In this document: positions 29,787 through 44,409 of the stretch, piece by piece | Numbering within the stretch: position 1 is the stretch's first letter | Layout of the letters: each line of letters begins with the position of its first letter | Origin: CAVUQH01 sp963774445 | Lineage (GTDB): Bacteria > Myxococcota_A > Polyangia > Haliangiales > Haliangiaceae | Reading direction: 5' to 3' | DNA: 64,000 nt | Assembly (NCBI GenBank): GCA_963774445.1 | Contig: CAVZFC010000031.1 | Location: forward strand, 62,001-126,000 | Position numbers and translations under genes: made by a program | Notes under the pieces: model-generated | What the model saw: only the letters and a program-made list of their open reading frames with translations | Told to the model about the DNA's origin: nothing | The model's database searches: none

Positions 29787-30746
29787 CTAGAACTCCCAGC
29801 CGACGCCGAAGCCGAGTTGTCCGGCGCCGATGATTGGCGTCACGTGGTGGCCGCGCAGGGCGGTCTCCCCGTCGTCGGAGGGGGCCTTGGCGTCGAGGAT
29901 GAAGAACACCGTGGCGACGATGGCCGTGCCGCCGGCGGCCACGAAGGCGATTCTGGACATCGAGTCGAGCCGTTTGCCCTCGTCGACCAGGTTGTCGTAT
30001 TTGTCCTTGATCGAGCCCTCGAAGGCGGCCGGGTCGCCCTGGGGGCTGCGGAAGTCGATCAAGTTCTGCAGGTCTTCCTGGCGTGAGGAGGCCGAGAGGC
30101 CGAGCACGGCGCCCGTGGTCGCCAGGCCGACGGTCAAGCCGACCGACACCCATGCCGCCGTCCGCTTCCACCGCGACCTTTCCTCGTCGAGGTGCGGGGG
30201 CGGGGGCGCGTCGTCGTCGCCGAACGGGACGCCGCCGCCAGACGCGCTGGTGCCGGTCCCGGTGTCGCTTCCCGTGCCCGCGCCGGCCGCGGCTCCGCTG
30301 TCCGTGCCGCTGCCCGCGGCGCCCGTCCCCGTGTCACCGGTGCCGCTGCCCGTGTCGCTGGTGCCCGCTCCGGCGTCCGGCTTGGCCGAGCCCCCGGCGC
30401 CGCAGCGCTTCAGCGCCGCCTTGGTCAGCTTCTGGTACTCGGCGTCCGGGTTGGCCTCGTGCAGGTAACGGCCGTAGTAGACCACCGCCGTGTCGCAGTC
30501 GCCCGATTTCTCCTGGGCTTCGGCGATCTTGTAGAAGAGCACCGGATCCTTGGTGATTTCGTACGCCACGCCGAACTCGCGCGCGGCGATGGCGAATTCG
30601 CCCTTGGCGAATGCTGCCTCGGCATTTTTGTACGCCTGTCTCGCCCGCGCGTAGTCGGGCTGCTGGGCGTGTGCCGGCCGCGAGACGACCATGAGGGCCA
30701 GCCCCAGCGCCAGGCACACGACGACTCCACGTTGTCGCGTTGCCAT
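29787..30746 (-). CDS. Exported TPR protein with two membrane segments
   Basis: A 319-residue protein. A signal peptide (1-27, ending RPAHAQ) precedes TPR-like helices at about 30-115 (YKNAEAAFAKGEFAIAAREFG, KSGDCDTAVVYYGRYL). A Gly/Ser/Thr/Asp low-complexity linker (about 125-175) follows, then two hydrophobic segments near 197-218 and 265-285. The layout TPR-linker-membrane recurs in the gene at 61207, so this seems to be a lineage-specific family. ATG 30746 is chosen as the first Met before the signal peptide. It is divergent from fusA. Confidence 0.72.
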   Translation of the reverse strand: MATRQRGVVVCLALGLALMVVSRPAHAQQPDYARARQAYKNAEAAFAKGEFAIAAREFGVAYEITKDPVLFYKIAEAQEKSGDCDTAVVYYGRYLHEANPDAEYQKLTKAALKRCGAGGSAKPDAGAGTSDTGSGTGDTGTGAAGSGTDSGAAAGAGTGSDTGTGTSASGGGVPFGDDDAPPPPHLDEERSRWKRTAAWVSVGLTVGLATTGAVLGLSASSRQEDLQNLIDFRSPQGDPAAFEGSIKDKYDNLVDEGKRLDSMSRIAFVAAGGTAIVATVFFILDAKAPSDDGETALRGHHVTPIIGAGQLGFGVGWEF

Positions 30747-30809
30747 ATCGCGCAGCATACCGTGGCCTTACGACGTTCCTCAAGGCCATGCTGTATAGTC
30801 CCCGGCTCC

Positions 30810-32840
<2,031 letters not shown>

Positions 32841-32841
32841 C

Positions 32842-33729
32842 CTAGCGGTTGGTGACGATCACTTCGTTGACCGCGCCGCGCGAGCTGGCTTTGCTGTTGA
32901 TCGCGCGGGCGCAGGTCACGGTGTCGATGCGCAGGCCGCGGTAGAGCTTGCGGATGAACGGCGTGTCGCTGTTGGAGACCATGACGTGCACGCCGCGCTC
33001 GTCCAGGTGCCGGACCAGCGACGCCAGCTCGCGCTGGTCGTCCTCGCCGAAGTCGCCGGCCGTGTAGCTGGTGAAGCTGGCGGTGGGCGACAGCGGGTAA
33101 TACGGCGGGTCGAAGTAGACGAAGTCGCCGGCCCCCGCGCTGTCGACCGCGTCGGCGTAGCTGCCGACCTCGAGGCGGGCCTTCTGCAGGACGCGCGAGG
33201 CCGCGCGCAGGCGGGTCGGCTCGCAGATGGGCGGGTCGTTGTAGCGGCCCATCGGCACGTTGAAGCCGCCGCGGCTGTTGACCCGCCAGAGGCCGTTGTA
33301 ACAGGTCTTGTTGAGGTAGATGAACGCCGCCGCCCGCTCCACCGAGGTGCGCCCGGGGCGCGGCCCGGCGGTGGTGTTGAAGCGGTCGCGCACGGCGTAG
33401 TAATGCTCGGTCGAGTGGTCGCGCTTGTGCGTGCGCAGCCGCTTGATCACCGCCTCGACGTTCCACGCCACGCAGCGGTACATGTTGACCAGGTCGGCGT
33501 TGCAGTCGCTCAGCACCGCGTCCGACGGGGTCAGGCGGAAGAACATGGCCGCGCCGCCGACGAACGGCTCGAAGTAGCGGCGAAAGGTGGTCGGGCGCCG
33601 CTCGAGCAGCTCGGGCAGGAGACGGGTCTTGCCCCCCGCCCACTTGACCACCGGGCCGACGGCGGCGCGCTTGGCGGACTTGGGGGCGGACAGGGATTTG
33701 AGCTGGATGCGAGCGAGCACAGATGCCAT
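32842..33729 (-). CDS. dam: DNA adenine methylase, Dam family
   Basis: A 295-residue D12-class N6-adenine methyltransferase. The SAM-binding segment KWAGGKTRLL is at 29-38, EPFVGGAAMFF at 54-64 and the catalytic DPPY at 207-210. Dam-like text such as YLNKTCYNGLWRVNSRGGFN and GRYNDPP is strong, as in the GATC methylase of E. coli, although specificity is inferred. No restriction enzyme is adjacent, so it looks like an orphan methylase with a role in regulation, replication or repair. ATG 33729 is used; GTG 33747 is an in-frame alternative. Confidence 0.85.
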   Translation of the reverse strand: MASVLARIQLKSLSAPKSAKRAAVGPVVKWAGGKTRLLPELLERRPTTFRRYFEPFVGGAAMFFRLTPSDAVLSDCNADLVNMYRCVAWNVEAVIKRLRTHKRDHSTEHYYAVRDRFNTTAGPRPGRTSVERAAAFIYLNKTCYNGLWRVNSRGGFNVPMGRYNDPPICEPTRLRAASRVLQKARLEVGSYADAVDSAGAGDFVYFDPPYYPLSPTASFTSYTAGDFGEDDQRELASLVRHLDERGVHVMVSNSDTPFIRKLYRGLRIDTVTCARAINSKASSRGAVNEVIVTNR

Positions 33730-33832
33730 GCACACATCGTCCGACACCGGGATCTGCTCGGCCAGTTTTCGTCTGGAGTTCAGGCTACTTACAGAAGTGC
33801 TTCGCGATGCGCATCGATAGCCCGAAACGCTA

Positions 33833-33867
33833 ACGAGGGCGCTCGCCGCTCGGCGAGTCGCCCTCGT
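33833..33867. terminator. Strong two-part hairpin, likely terminator
   Basis: ACGAGGGCG (33833-33841) pairs with CGCCCTCGT (33859-33867), and inside it CTCGCCG pairs with CGGCGAG, giving 16 bp of stem with one bulged base. It lies 19 bases beyond the stop of the minus-strand gene at 33886. No T-run follows. Confidence 0.5.
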
Positions 33868-33885
33868 GGTCGGGGATCCGCGGGC

Positions 33886-34230
33886 TCAGTAGAGCTCGGT
33901 CGCGGAGCCGTATTGCTGGGTCTTGGCGTCGTAGTCGACCAGGACCCCGGAAACGCCGGCAGCCTGGGCGATGCGCATGTACTCGGCCTTGTTGGCGCGG
34001 ACGACCATGCGCGGCTCGGCCTCGTCGATCGACGACTCGGTCATGAACGCGCGCGCCTTCACGGCGTTCTTGAAGCCGAGAAGGAACATCTCGCCGCCGC
34101 CAGCCCGGGCCATCATGGGCACGCGGCCCTCGGGGTCTGCGGTGACGATTTGCCCCTCGTTGGCCACGAGGAGCACCCAAAGCCCGTCCAGGGCGGACTT
34201 GGGGGGGGAAACCAGAGTTTGCTGCAGCAT
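33886..34230 (-). CDS. Small conserved-looking hypothetical protein
   Basis: A 114-residue soluble protein without signal peptide or membrane segment. It has a mixed alpha/beta pattern (LDGLWVLLVANEGQIVTADPEG, GEMFLLGFKNAVKARAFM, RIAQAAGVSGVLVDYDA). The order of strands loosely recalls SseB-like or ribonuclease-inhibitor-type small domains, but I cannot assign it. An AAGGAGGAG purine tract lies about 11 bases upstream of ATG 34230. It is divergent from moaA, 68 bases apart. Confidence 0.65.
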   Translation of the reverse strand: MLQQTLVSPPKSALDGLWVLLVANEGQIVTADPEGRVPMMARAGGGEMFLLGFKNAVKARAFMTESSIDEAEPRMVVRANKAEYMRIAQAAGVSGVLVDYDAKTQQYGSATELY

Positions 34231-34298
34231 AGGTGGGGCTACTCCTCCTTACGTACCCGGGGGTTGATAGAACGGGTCGCTGGCGCGGTTAATGCAAC

Positions 34299-35444
34299 AT
34301 GACGGCGCATCGTGTCAACCATTTTCTTTGGTTGGCGCGCTCCGGTGGCCCTGAATCCGCCCGGTCGCTTGACGTTGCTTGCCCCGACCCCCATGGTGCC
34401 GTGGAGGCCTCGGAGTTGTCCGCACACCTGCCCGTCATCGGCCCGCTAGTCGACGGCTTTCGTCGTCGAATCGACTACCTGAGGGTGTCGCTCACCGACC
34501 GGTGCAACTTCCGCTGCAGCTATTGCATGCCCGAGCACGGCATGGTCTTCCGCCGCCGCGCCGAGCTCCTGACGTTCGAGGAGATCGAGCGGGTCGTCCG
34601 GGTCTTCGCCGGTCTCGGCGTCGAGCGGGTGCGCCTGACCGGCGGCGAGCCGACCGTCCGCCACGGGGTCGTCGACCTCGTCGCCCGCCTGGCGGCGGTG
34701 CCCGGCCCGGGTGGCGAGTCGCTGCGCCTGGTGATGACCTCCAACGGCGATCGCTTTGGTGAGCTGGCCGGACCGCTGCGCGCGGCCGGCCTGCGCGAGG
34801 TCAACATCTCCATCGATACGCTGGATGCGCAGATGTTTCGCGAGCTGACCAAGCGAGGCGAAATCGATGCAGTCATCGCCGGCATCGACGCGGCTCTCGC
34901 CGCCGGCTTGAAGGTCAAGCTCAACGCGGTCGCCCTGCGCGGGGTCAACGACGGCGAGCTGGTCGACCTGTGTCGCTTCGCCTGGGAGCGCGGCGTACTG
35001 CCGCGCTTCATCGAGCACATGCCGATGTCAGACGGACAGATCTTCGACCCGTCGCACCGCATCGACGCCGCCGAGATCCGCCAGCGGGTGAGCGAGGCGA
35101 CCGGGCAGCCGCTGCGCCCGGTGAGCCCCGACGGCGTCCATGGGCCGGCGCGCTACTGGGAGCTCGACGACGGCAGCGGGCGGCGCTTCGGCATCATCTC
35201 CGCGATGTCAGAACACTTCTGCGACACCTGCAACCGCCTGCGCCTGACCGCCACTGGCGACCTGCACGCCTGCCTGGCCTATGACGATGCCCTGAGCTTG
35301 CGCGACGTCGTGCGCAAAGGTGGTACAGATGACGACCTCCGGGCGGCTATCGAGGCCGCGGTCGCCGGCAAGCGGGTGGGGCATCAATTCCAGTTTTCGG
35401 GGGCGGGTGGCCCCGGAAAACACATGATCGCAATCGGGGGGTAG
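34299..35444 (+). CDS. moaA: GTP 3',8-cyclase MoaA
   Basis: A radical-SAM enzyme that starts molybdenum cofactor synthesis by converting GTP to 3',8-cyclo-7,8-dihydro-GTP. The N-terminal cluster motif is C69-x3-C73-x2-C76 (RCNFRCSYC). The second 4Fe-4S cluster comes from HFCDTCNRLRLTATGDLHAC. The chain ends in the essential double glycine (AIGG). An N-terminal stretch of about 45 residues before PLVDGFRRRIDYLR is not typical; GTG 34401 is an alternative start. No other moa genes are nearby. Confidence 0.93.
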   Translation: MTAHRVNHFLWLARSGGPESARSLDVACPDPHGAVEASELSAHLPVIGPLVDGFRRRIDYLRVSLTDRCNFRCSYCMPEHGMVFRRRAELLTFEEIERVVRVFAGLGVERVRLTGGEPTVRHGVVDLVARLAAVPGPGGESLRLVMTSNGDRFGELAGPLRAAGLREVNISIDTLDAQMFRELTKRGEIDAVIAGIDAALAAGLKVKLNAVALRGVNDGELVDLCRFAWERGVLPRFIEHMPMSDGQIFDPSHRIDAAEIRQRVSEATGQPLRPVSPDGVHGPARYWELDDGSGRRFGIISAMSEHFCDTCNRLRLTATGDLHACLAYDDALSLRDVVRKGGTDDDLRAAIEAAVAGKRVGHQFQFSGAGGPGKHMIAIGG

Positions 35445-35534
35445 GGGAATAATCGACTCAACTGCACAGATTCTCCGTCATGAGGGCCGGCCGCGAGGTT
35501 GGCCCGGTCTGTGCTAACTTTCCGAGGCATCCCA

Positions 35535-35966
35535 ATGAAGACCAGCTGGAAGATCGTTGCCTCTTTTGCCGTCGTCGCTGCCGGCGTCGGCCTGCTGATT
35601 TATTCCTCGCTCGCGGACGCGCAGCCGTATCAGATGGTCGACAAGCTGATGGCGGCGCCGTCCAAGTACGAGGGCAAGACCATGCGAATCCACGGCTACG
35701 TCGAGCCGGGCAGCATCAAAGAGCAGATCGTCGATCAGCAGACGATCCGCACCTTCATCCTGCAGAACGGCGGCAAGCGCATCTTCGTCCGCAACGAGGG
35801 TCCCAAGCCGGACACCTTTCGCGATCAGGCCGAGGTCGTGGCCAAGGGCAAGCTTGCCATCGAGAACGGACAGTACGTCTTTCACGCCAGCGAGCTGACG
35901 GCCAAGTGTCCCTCGAAGTACGAGGGCGCGCCTTCGGGCAGCAAGAACGGCCCGCTCTTCAAGTAA
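35535..35966 (+). CDS. ccmE: Cytochrome c maturation heme chaperone CcmE, cysteine type
   Basis: A 143-residue membrane-anchored heme chaperone. One N-terminal membrane helix (about 6-24) is followed by the OB-fold (YEGKTMRIHGYVEPGS..., FILQNGGKRIFV). The heme-attachment site reads CPSKY at residues 125-129 (Cys125, Tyr129) where most CcmE proteins have HxxxY. Cysteine-type CcmE is known from archaea and some Desulfovibrio-type bacteria (variant System I). It leads the Ccm operon, 30 bases before ccmF. ATG 35535 follows a weak purine tract. Confidence 0.9.
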   Translation: MKTSWKIVASFAVVAAGVGLLIYSSLADAQPYQMVDKLMAAPSKYEGKTMRIHGYVEPGSIKEQIVDQQTIRTFILQNGGKRIFVRNEGPKPDTFRDQAEVVAKGKLAIENGQYVFHASELTAKCPSKYEGAPSGSKNGPLFK

Positions 35967-35996
35967 ACCGCCCTCCGCCGGGCCGAACGGCAGCCT

Positions 35997-38655
<2,659 letters not shown>

Positions 38656-38678
<23 letters not shown>

Positions 38679-39264
38679 GCCGGGAGAGTCCGACGCCGCC
38701 TCGCGCGGCGTCCCCACCCAGGTGCGGATCATCACCGCAGCCGTGGCCGGCGCCGCGTTGCTGCTGGGATGGATCTTCATCCTCTACGTCAACCACTGGC
38801 ACTGGGGGGCGCCGGTCTTCTTCATGTGCGCCGGTTGGCTGGCGTTGCTGGCGACCATGGTCAACCTGGCGCGCGCCGGCTGGTCGGCCGCCCTCGACGA
38901 CCCGAAGCAGGGCGACGACGAGAGCTTCTGGCGCCCGCTGGTCGAGATGGACGAGCTGCGCGACGAGAAACGCGCACTTCTCAACGCGATCAAAGAGATC
39001 GAGTTCGATCACGAGATGGGCAAGATGAGCGACGACGACGCCGCCGAGCTGACCCGCTACTACCGCCTGCGCGCCATCGAGGTGATCAAACAGCTCGACC
39101 AGGGCAGCCCCGGCGACACCGAGCTGACGGTGGCCGAACGGATCCAGCGCGATCTGAACGCTCGCCTCGAGCTGGGCAGCCTGGGCAAGAAGGCGGCCAA
39201 GAAGCGCAAGCCCGGGGGCCCGAGCGCGAACGAGGCCGGCGCCGAGAAGGAGACGGAGGCGTGA
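38656..39264 (+). CDS. Ccm-operon membrane protein, CcmI-like N-terminal type
   Basis: A 202-residue protein with two membrane segments (about 25-45 and 50-68). A cytoplasmic helical pair follows, LRDEKRALLNAIKEIEFDHEMGKMSDDDAAEL, similar to the conserved hairpin of CcmI/CycH-type assembly factors. The tail is Lys/Glu-rich. ATG 38656 lies inside the end of ccmF and its stop touches the next start (TGATG), so translation is coupled on both sides. I infer a role in holding the heme-ligation complex together. Confidence 0.7.
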
Positions 39265-41451
39265 TGCGCCGAATCCTGCCCGCGGCCGCCGCCCTGCTCC
39301 TGGGACTGGCGCTGGCGCCGGGTGCGGCCCGCGCGCAGATGCCGGCCGAAGCGCTGGGCAAGTCGCTGCCGGACGCCTCGTTGCCAACCGGCACGATCAC
39401 CGTCCGCGTCTTCAAGGGCTCGCCGAGCGATCCGATGGACGGGCTGGTCGTCGCCCTCGCCTCCGAAGGCGGCGAGGAGCGCAATGCGCGCACCGACAAG
39501 TCGGGGCGGGCCACCTTCCCCAACCTGCCGCCCGGCACGACCTGGGTGGCCAAGGTCACCTACGACGAGAAAGAGACCAGCTCGGATCCGATCGCCGTGC
39601 CGTCCACGGGTGGCATGCGCACGATCATGTCGCCCGTGCCGTGGAACGCGCAGCCGTTCAACCGGTGACGGCCGGCCGCCGCCCACGAAGATGGCGTCGC
39701 GGAGCCGCCCGGAGCCCTCGGTGCCGGCTGGGGCCCTGCGCGTGCTGCTGGTCGGCGGCAGCTGGGATCGCCTGATCGGCGATCACCTGATCCACCTGGT
39801 GGGGCTGCGCGCCGACGGCAAGATCTCGCACACCGTCGCCAAGACCGACGCCACGGGCCATGTCCTGTTCCAGGGCCTGCGCGGACGCGACGTCGCCTAC
39901 TACGCGCTGACGCTGCTCGACCAGGACGGCCGCGAGAACCGGCTGATGAGCACGCCCACCCAGCTCTTGCCCCAGGTCGGCATGACCATGGCGCTGTCGG
40001 GTGCGCCCAAGGACGCCGACAAGGCCGAGGACGATCTCGACCAGTTCTACTGGGATCAGCCGCTGGGCGACGACGCGCTGGCGCCAGGCACGGTGCAGAT
40101 CCGCATCGTCGGCGATGGCAGCGTGGCCAAGGTCAACGAGGTCGAGGTGGTCGAGGCGTCCAACCCGAGCGTCGCCACCAAGGCGACCGCGCGCGACGTG
40201 AAGGGGCGGGTGGAGGGCCAGTTCGTCATGCCGCCGAAGGAGAGCAAGGCCAACCCGGCCGGCTCGCTGGTGGTCGGCACCCTCCACCAGACCGGCAACA
40301 GCGCCGATGACGTGACGCCGATCAAGGACCTGCGCGTCGAGGTGCTGCCCAAGGGCGCCACCGAGCCGATCGTCGCCACGACGGACCAGCGCGGCGCCGC
40401 CGAGTTCCCCGGCCTGCAGGCCGGCACCGAGTACACGATCACGGTGGTGATGAACGGCACCCGCATCGAGGGCAAGCCGTTCACCCTGTCGGACAAGACC
40501 GGGATGGTGGCGGTCGCCGCGCTCGCCTGGGACGCGGAGTCCAAGCAGGCCACGGTCTCGGGGCTGCCGTGGGGGCCGGACAAGGTCTACGTCGTTCGCG
40601 CCAACGTGGACGGCAGGACCTACGTCTCGCCGCCGTTCCAGCTGACTCGCGACCGCGGCGCCATCGTGCCGCTTCCGGTCCTGGGCGAGAACCAGTTTCG
40701 CTTCCGCCTGACCGGGCAGATCGAGGACGAGTTCCTCTTCTTCCACGCCACCCTGGCGATGACCAACGGACCGGTGGCGCCGACCTCGCTGGGCCACGAC
40801 ATCGACATCCCGCTGCCGCGTGGCTTCCTCGGCGCCCGCCTGTCCGACGACAAGCTGTCCAGCCGGGTCCGCATCATTCCCCACCAGGGGCTGGTGTGGA
40901 AGGGCGCCATCCCCCCGGGCGGGATGCAGTTCGACATCACCTTTTCGCTGCGCGCCGACGACGGCGGCGTGCTCTTCGACTGGGCGCTTCCTCACGGCGC
41001 GGTCGGCAGTCAGATCTGGCTGCAGTGGCTCGACTCGATGTCGATCAACCTGGCCGGCGAGGCCGAGGGCAAGCTCGCCAATACCGACACCGGCATCAAG
41101 GTCTATCAGCTAAACGGGCTCAATATCTCGCCGCAACAGCGGATCGTGTGGCGGGTCTCCGGGCTGCCGCAGAACCCCTCCTGGTACCAGTACGTGCGCT
41201 GGGTCATCGGCGTCGTCGTCATCTTGCTCGGCATCTGGCTGGCGGTGACGCTGTTCGGTCTGAGCCGACGGACCTCGAAGGTCAGCAAGTTCGCCGACCG
41301 CTCCGCGCGCCGCGACCGCCTGCTCACCGAGTTGGCGACCATCGAGCGCAAGCACGCCGAGGGCAAGCTGTCGGACAGCAAGTACGACAGCCGCAAGAAG
41401 CGGCTGTTTGCCGAGCTCGAGCCGCTGTACGACCAGGCCGAGGGCGGCTAG
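39264..41451 (+). CDS. Large exported membrane protein in the Ccm operon, frameshifted
   Basis: Two adjacent frames make sense only together. The first (39264-39668) has a signal peptide (MRRILPAAAALLLGLALAPG) and one carboxypeptidase-regulatory-like beta domain. The second continues with at least three more such domains (GALRVLLVGGSW, DLRVEVLPKGATEP), a membrane helix near the C-terminus (WVIGVVVILLGIWLAVTLFG) and a cytoplasmic helical tail (LLTELATIERKHAEGKLSDSKYD). The second frame alone would lack a signal peptide. Removing one T at 39657-39658 (CCGTTCAAC to CCGTCAAC) joins them into a 728-residue type I membrane protein. It is unknown to me as a standard Ccm factor. Confidence 0.7.
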
Positions 41452-41459
41452 GAGCGGCA

Positions 41460-42178
<719 letters not shown>

Positions 42179-42248
42179 ACCGTTGGGGACTCCCTCCGAT
42201 ACGGCAGATCCTTGCGGCGTCGAGACCGCACGGGGTACACCAGGACAG

Positions 42249-42965
42249 GTGAGCTTCTGGCGGGAGGTCGCGACCCTGGCGTGGAAGGATCTCCGCGTCG
42301 AGATCCGCAGCCGCGAGATCGTCTACACGATGGTCTTCTTCGCCGCCATCGTGGTGCTGGTCTTCTCGTTTGCCTTCATCCGCCAGGGCAAGGCGGTGGG
42401 CCAGGTGGTTCCCGGCATCCTGTGGGTGGCGGTGACGTTTGCCGGCACCCTGGGGCTGTCGCGGGCGTTCGGCCGCGAGCGCGAGTCCGACACCATGCGC
42501 GGTCTCTTGCTCTCGCCCAGCTCGCGCACCGCGATCTTCATGGGCAAGGCGATCTCGATCTTCCTGTTCATCCTCGCGGTCTCGGTGATCGTCGTGCCGA
42601 TGATCGGCTTCCTGTTCGGCGTGCTCGAGCCGGCGTACAACGCCAGCGGCGGGCTCGAGCGGGTGGGGCTGTTCGATCACCCCGAGCAGCTGGCGCTGTC
42701 ATTGATCTTCGGCAGCCTCGGCTTTGCCGTGGTCGGCTCGGTCTTTGCCGCCATGTTGATGCGCGCCAAATCGCGCGACGTCTTGCTTCCGGTGGTGCTC
42801 TATCCGATCCTGGTGCCGCTACTGATCGGGGCGACCAAGAGCACCTTTTCGCTGCTCGAGGGGGACACCAGCGAGGTCTGGTTCCTGCTCGAGTTCATGG
42901 CCGTCTACGATGCCGTCTTCATCGTCGTCGGCCTGTGGGTCTTCGAATCACTGGTGATCGAATGA
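42249..42965 (+). CDS. ccmB: Heme exporter membrane protein CcmB
   Basis: A 238-residue protein with six hydrophobic segments, opening with FWREVATLAWKDLRVEIRSRE and the conserved FGRERESDTMRGLLLSP loop, as in CcmB. It forms the ABC transporter core with CcmA. GTG 42249 follows AGGA at 5 bases and gives the usual length; TTG 42183 is an in-frame upstream option. Its stop overlaps the ccmC start (ATGA). Confidence 0.9.
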   Translation: MSFWREVATLAWKDLRVEIRSREIVYTMVFFAAIVVLVFSFAFIRQGKAVGQVVPGILWVAVTFAGTLGLSRAFGRERESDTMRGLLLSPSSRTAIFMGKAISIFLFILAVSVIVVPMIGFLFGVLEPAYNASGGLERVGLFDHPEQLALSLIFGSLGFAVVGSVFAAMLMRAKSRDVLLPVVLYPILVPLLIGATKSTFSLLEGDTSEVWFLLEFMAVYDAVFIVVGLWVFESLVIE

Positions 42966-43648
42966 AAGAAAAGCTGATCTGGGCCTCTGCCGCGGTTGCC
43001 GTGGTGTTGTTCGCGATCACGCCGATGATGATCTTCACCTACGCGCCGATGGAGAAGACGCTCTTCTTCAACCAGAAGATCTTCTACTACCACGTGCCGG
43101 CTGGCTTCGTGCAGTTCATCGCCGTGTTCGTCTGCGGCCTCGCGTCGATCGTCTACCTCAAGAACCGGCAGGGGAAGTGGGACGACATCGCCGCTGCGGC
43201 CGGCTCGATTGGGCTGGCGTTCAGCGCCATGATGCTGGTCACCGGCTCGATCTGGGCGCGCGTCGCCTGGGGCTACTGGTGGGTGTGGGACGCGCGGCTG
43301 ACCACGGCGCTGCTGCTCACCACGGTGATGGCCGGCTACGTGCTGGTGCGCAAGTTCGGCGGCCCCAGCGCCGAGCGGCTGTCGGCCGGCCTGGCCATCT
43401 TCGCCATGGCCGACGTGCCGCTCGTCTACTTCAGCGTCCGCATCTGGGACGGCTCCGGGCGCCAGCACCCCAAGACCAGCGCTGTGCCCAGCTTGACCGG
43501 CGAGATGCGCATCACCTTCTGGTTGTCCGTGCTGACGTTCATCTGCCTCTTCGTGGTGCTCATGGCCACCCGCCTGCAACAGGCGCGGACCGAGCGGATC
43601 CTCCACGAAACCCGCGAGGCTGCCCTCGACGGCGGCCTCATCGAGTAG
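42962..43648 (+). CDS. ccmC: Heme delivery protein CcmC
   Basis: A 228-residue six-helix membrane protein of the heme-handling family. The WWD motif reads VAWGYWWVWDARLTTALLL at about residues 100-118. Conserved periplasmic His residues lie in FYYHVPAG and RQHPKTSAVP. CcmC loads heme onto CcmE. It overlaps ccmB by 4 bases. Confidence 0.93.
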   Translation: MKEKLIWASAAVAVVLFAITPMMIFTYAPMEKTLFFNQKIFYYHVPAGFVQFIAVFVCGLASIVYLKNRQGKWDDIAAAAGSIGLAFSAMMLVTGSIWARVAWGYWWVWDARLTTALLLTTVMAGYVLVRKFGGPSAERLSAGLAIFAMADVPLVYFSVRIWDGSGRQHPKTSAVPSLTGEMRITFWLSVLTFICLFVVLMATRLQQARTERILHETREAALDGGLIE

Positions 43649-43670
43649 AAGACCGAGTAGGAGAATCGCG

Positions 43671-44072
43671 ATGACTCGCAGACTGACGATTTCCATTCTC
43701 GCCGCGACGGCGGCGCTGTGGCTCGGCGCCGGCGCCGCGAGCGCGCAAGATCAGGCCGCCCAGCCAGCGCCCCCTCCGGCGCTGGCCCAGCCGGGGCAGA
43801 GCTACAACAGCCCGCTCCGCGGCCAGTGCGAGGACGAGCTGCGCAAGGACGACGCCTGGCGCGCCAGCCTCGAGAAACAGCTCCGCCTCAAGGTCGAGAA
43901 GGAAGACCACGACCTGATCGCCAGGAACCACAAGCACGTGTTCATGGCCTACTCGGCGCTATGGATCATCATCGTCGCGCTCGTGGTGGCGATGTGGCGC
44001 AAGCAGCGGGCCCTGCGCGTCGAGATCGAGCGCCTGCAGCGCGACGTCGAGCGGGCCACCGAAGAGTCGTGA
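43671..44072 (+). CDS. CcmD-like small membrane protein with signal peptide
   Basis: A 133-residue protein. A signal peptide (1-25, ending ASAQ) and a periplasmic stretch precede a single membrane helix (HKHVFMAYSALWIIIVALVVAMW) and a basic helical tail (RKQRALRVEIERLQRDVERA). The helix-plus-tail part matches CcmD, which stabilises the CcmABC-CcmE complex, but CcmD is normally only 50-80 residues and has no exported N-terminal domain. It is 22 bases after ccmC. Confidence 0.7.
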   Translation: MTRRLTISILAATAALWLGAGAASAQDQAAQPAPPPALAQPGQSYNSPLRGQCEDELRKDDAWRASLEKQLRLKVEKEDHDLIARNHKHVFMAYSALWIIIVALVVAMWRKQRALRVEIERLQRDVERATEES

Positions 44073-44085
44073 GGCGAGCGGAGCG

Positions 44086-44355
<270 letters not shown>

Positions 44356-44367
44356 CCCGGTTCCGCT

Positions 44368-44409
44368 CACCCTGAGCGCAGGCCGCGCAGCGGCCGGAGT
44401 CGAAGGGTG
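44368..44409. terminator. Bidirectional terminator-like nested hairpin
   Basis: CACCCT (44368-44373) and AGGGTG (44404-44409) enclose the perfect inner hairpin GGCCGC-gca-GCGGCC (44381-44395 region). It fills the gap between the convergent Ccm operon and the kinase gene. The outer arms CACCCTGAGC...GTCGAAGGGTG resemble a widespread bacterial intergenic repeat. Confidence 0.6.
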
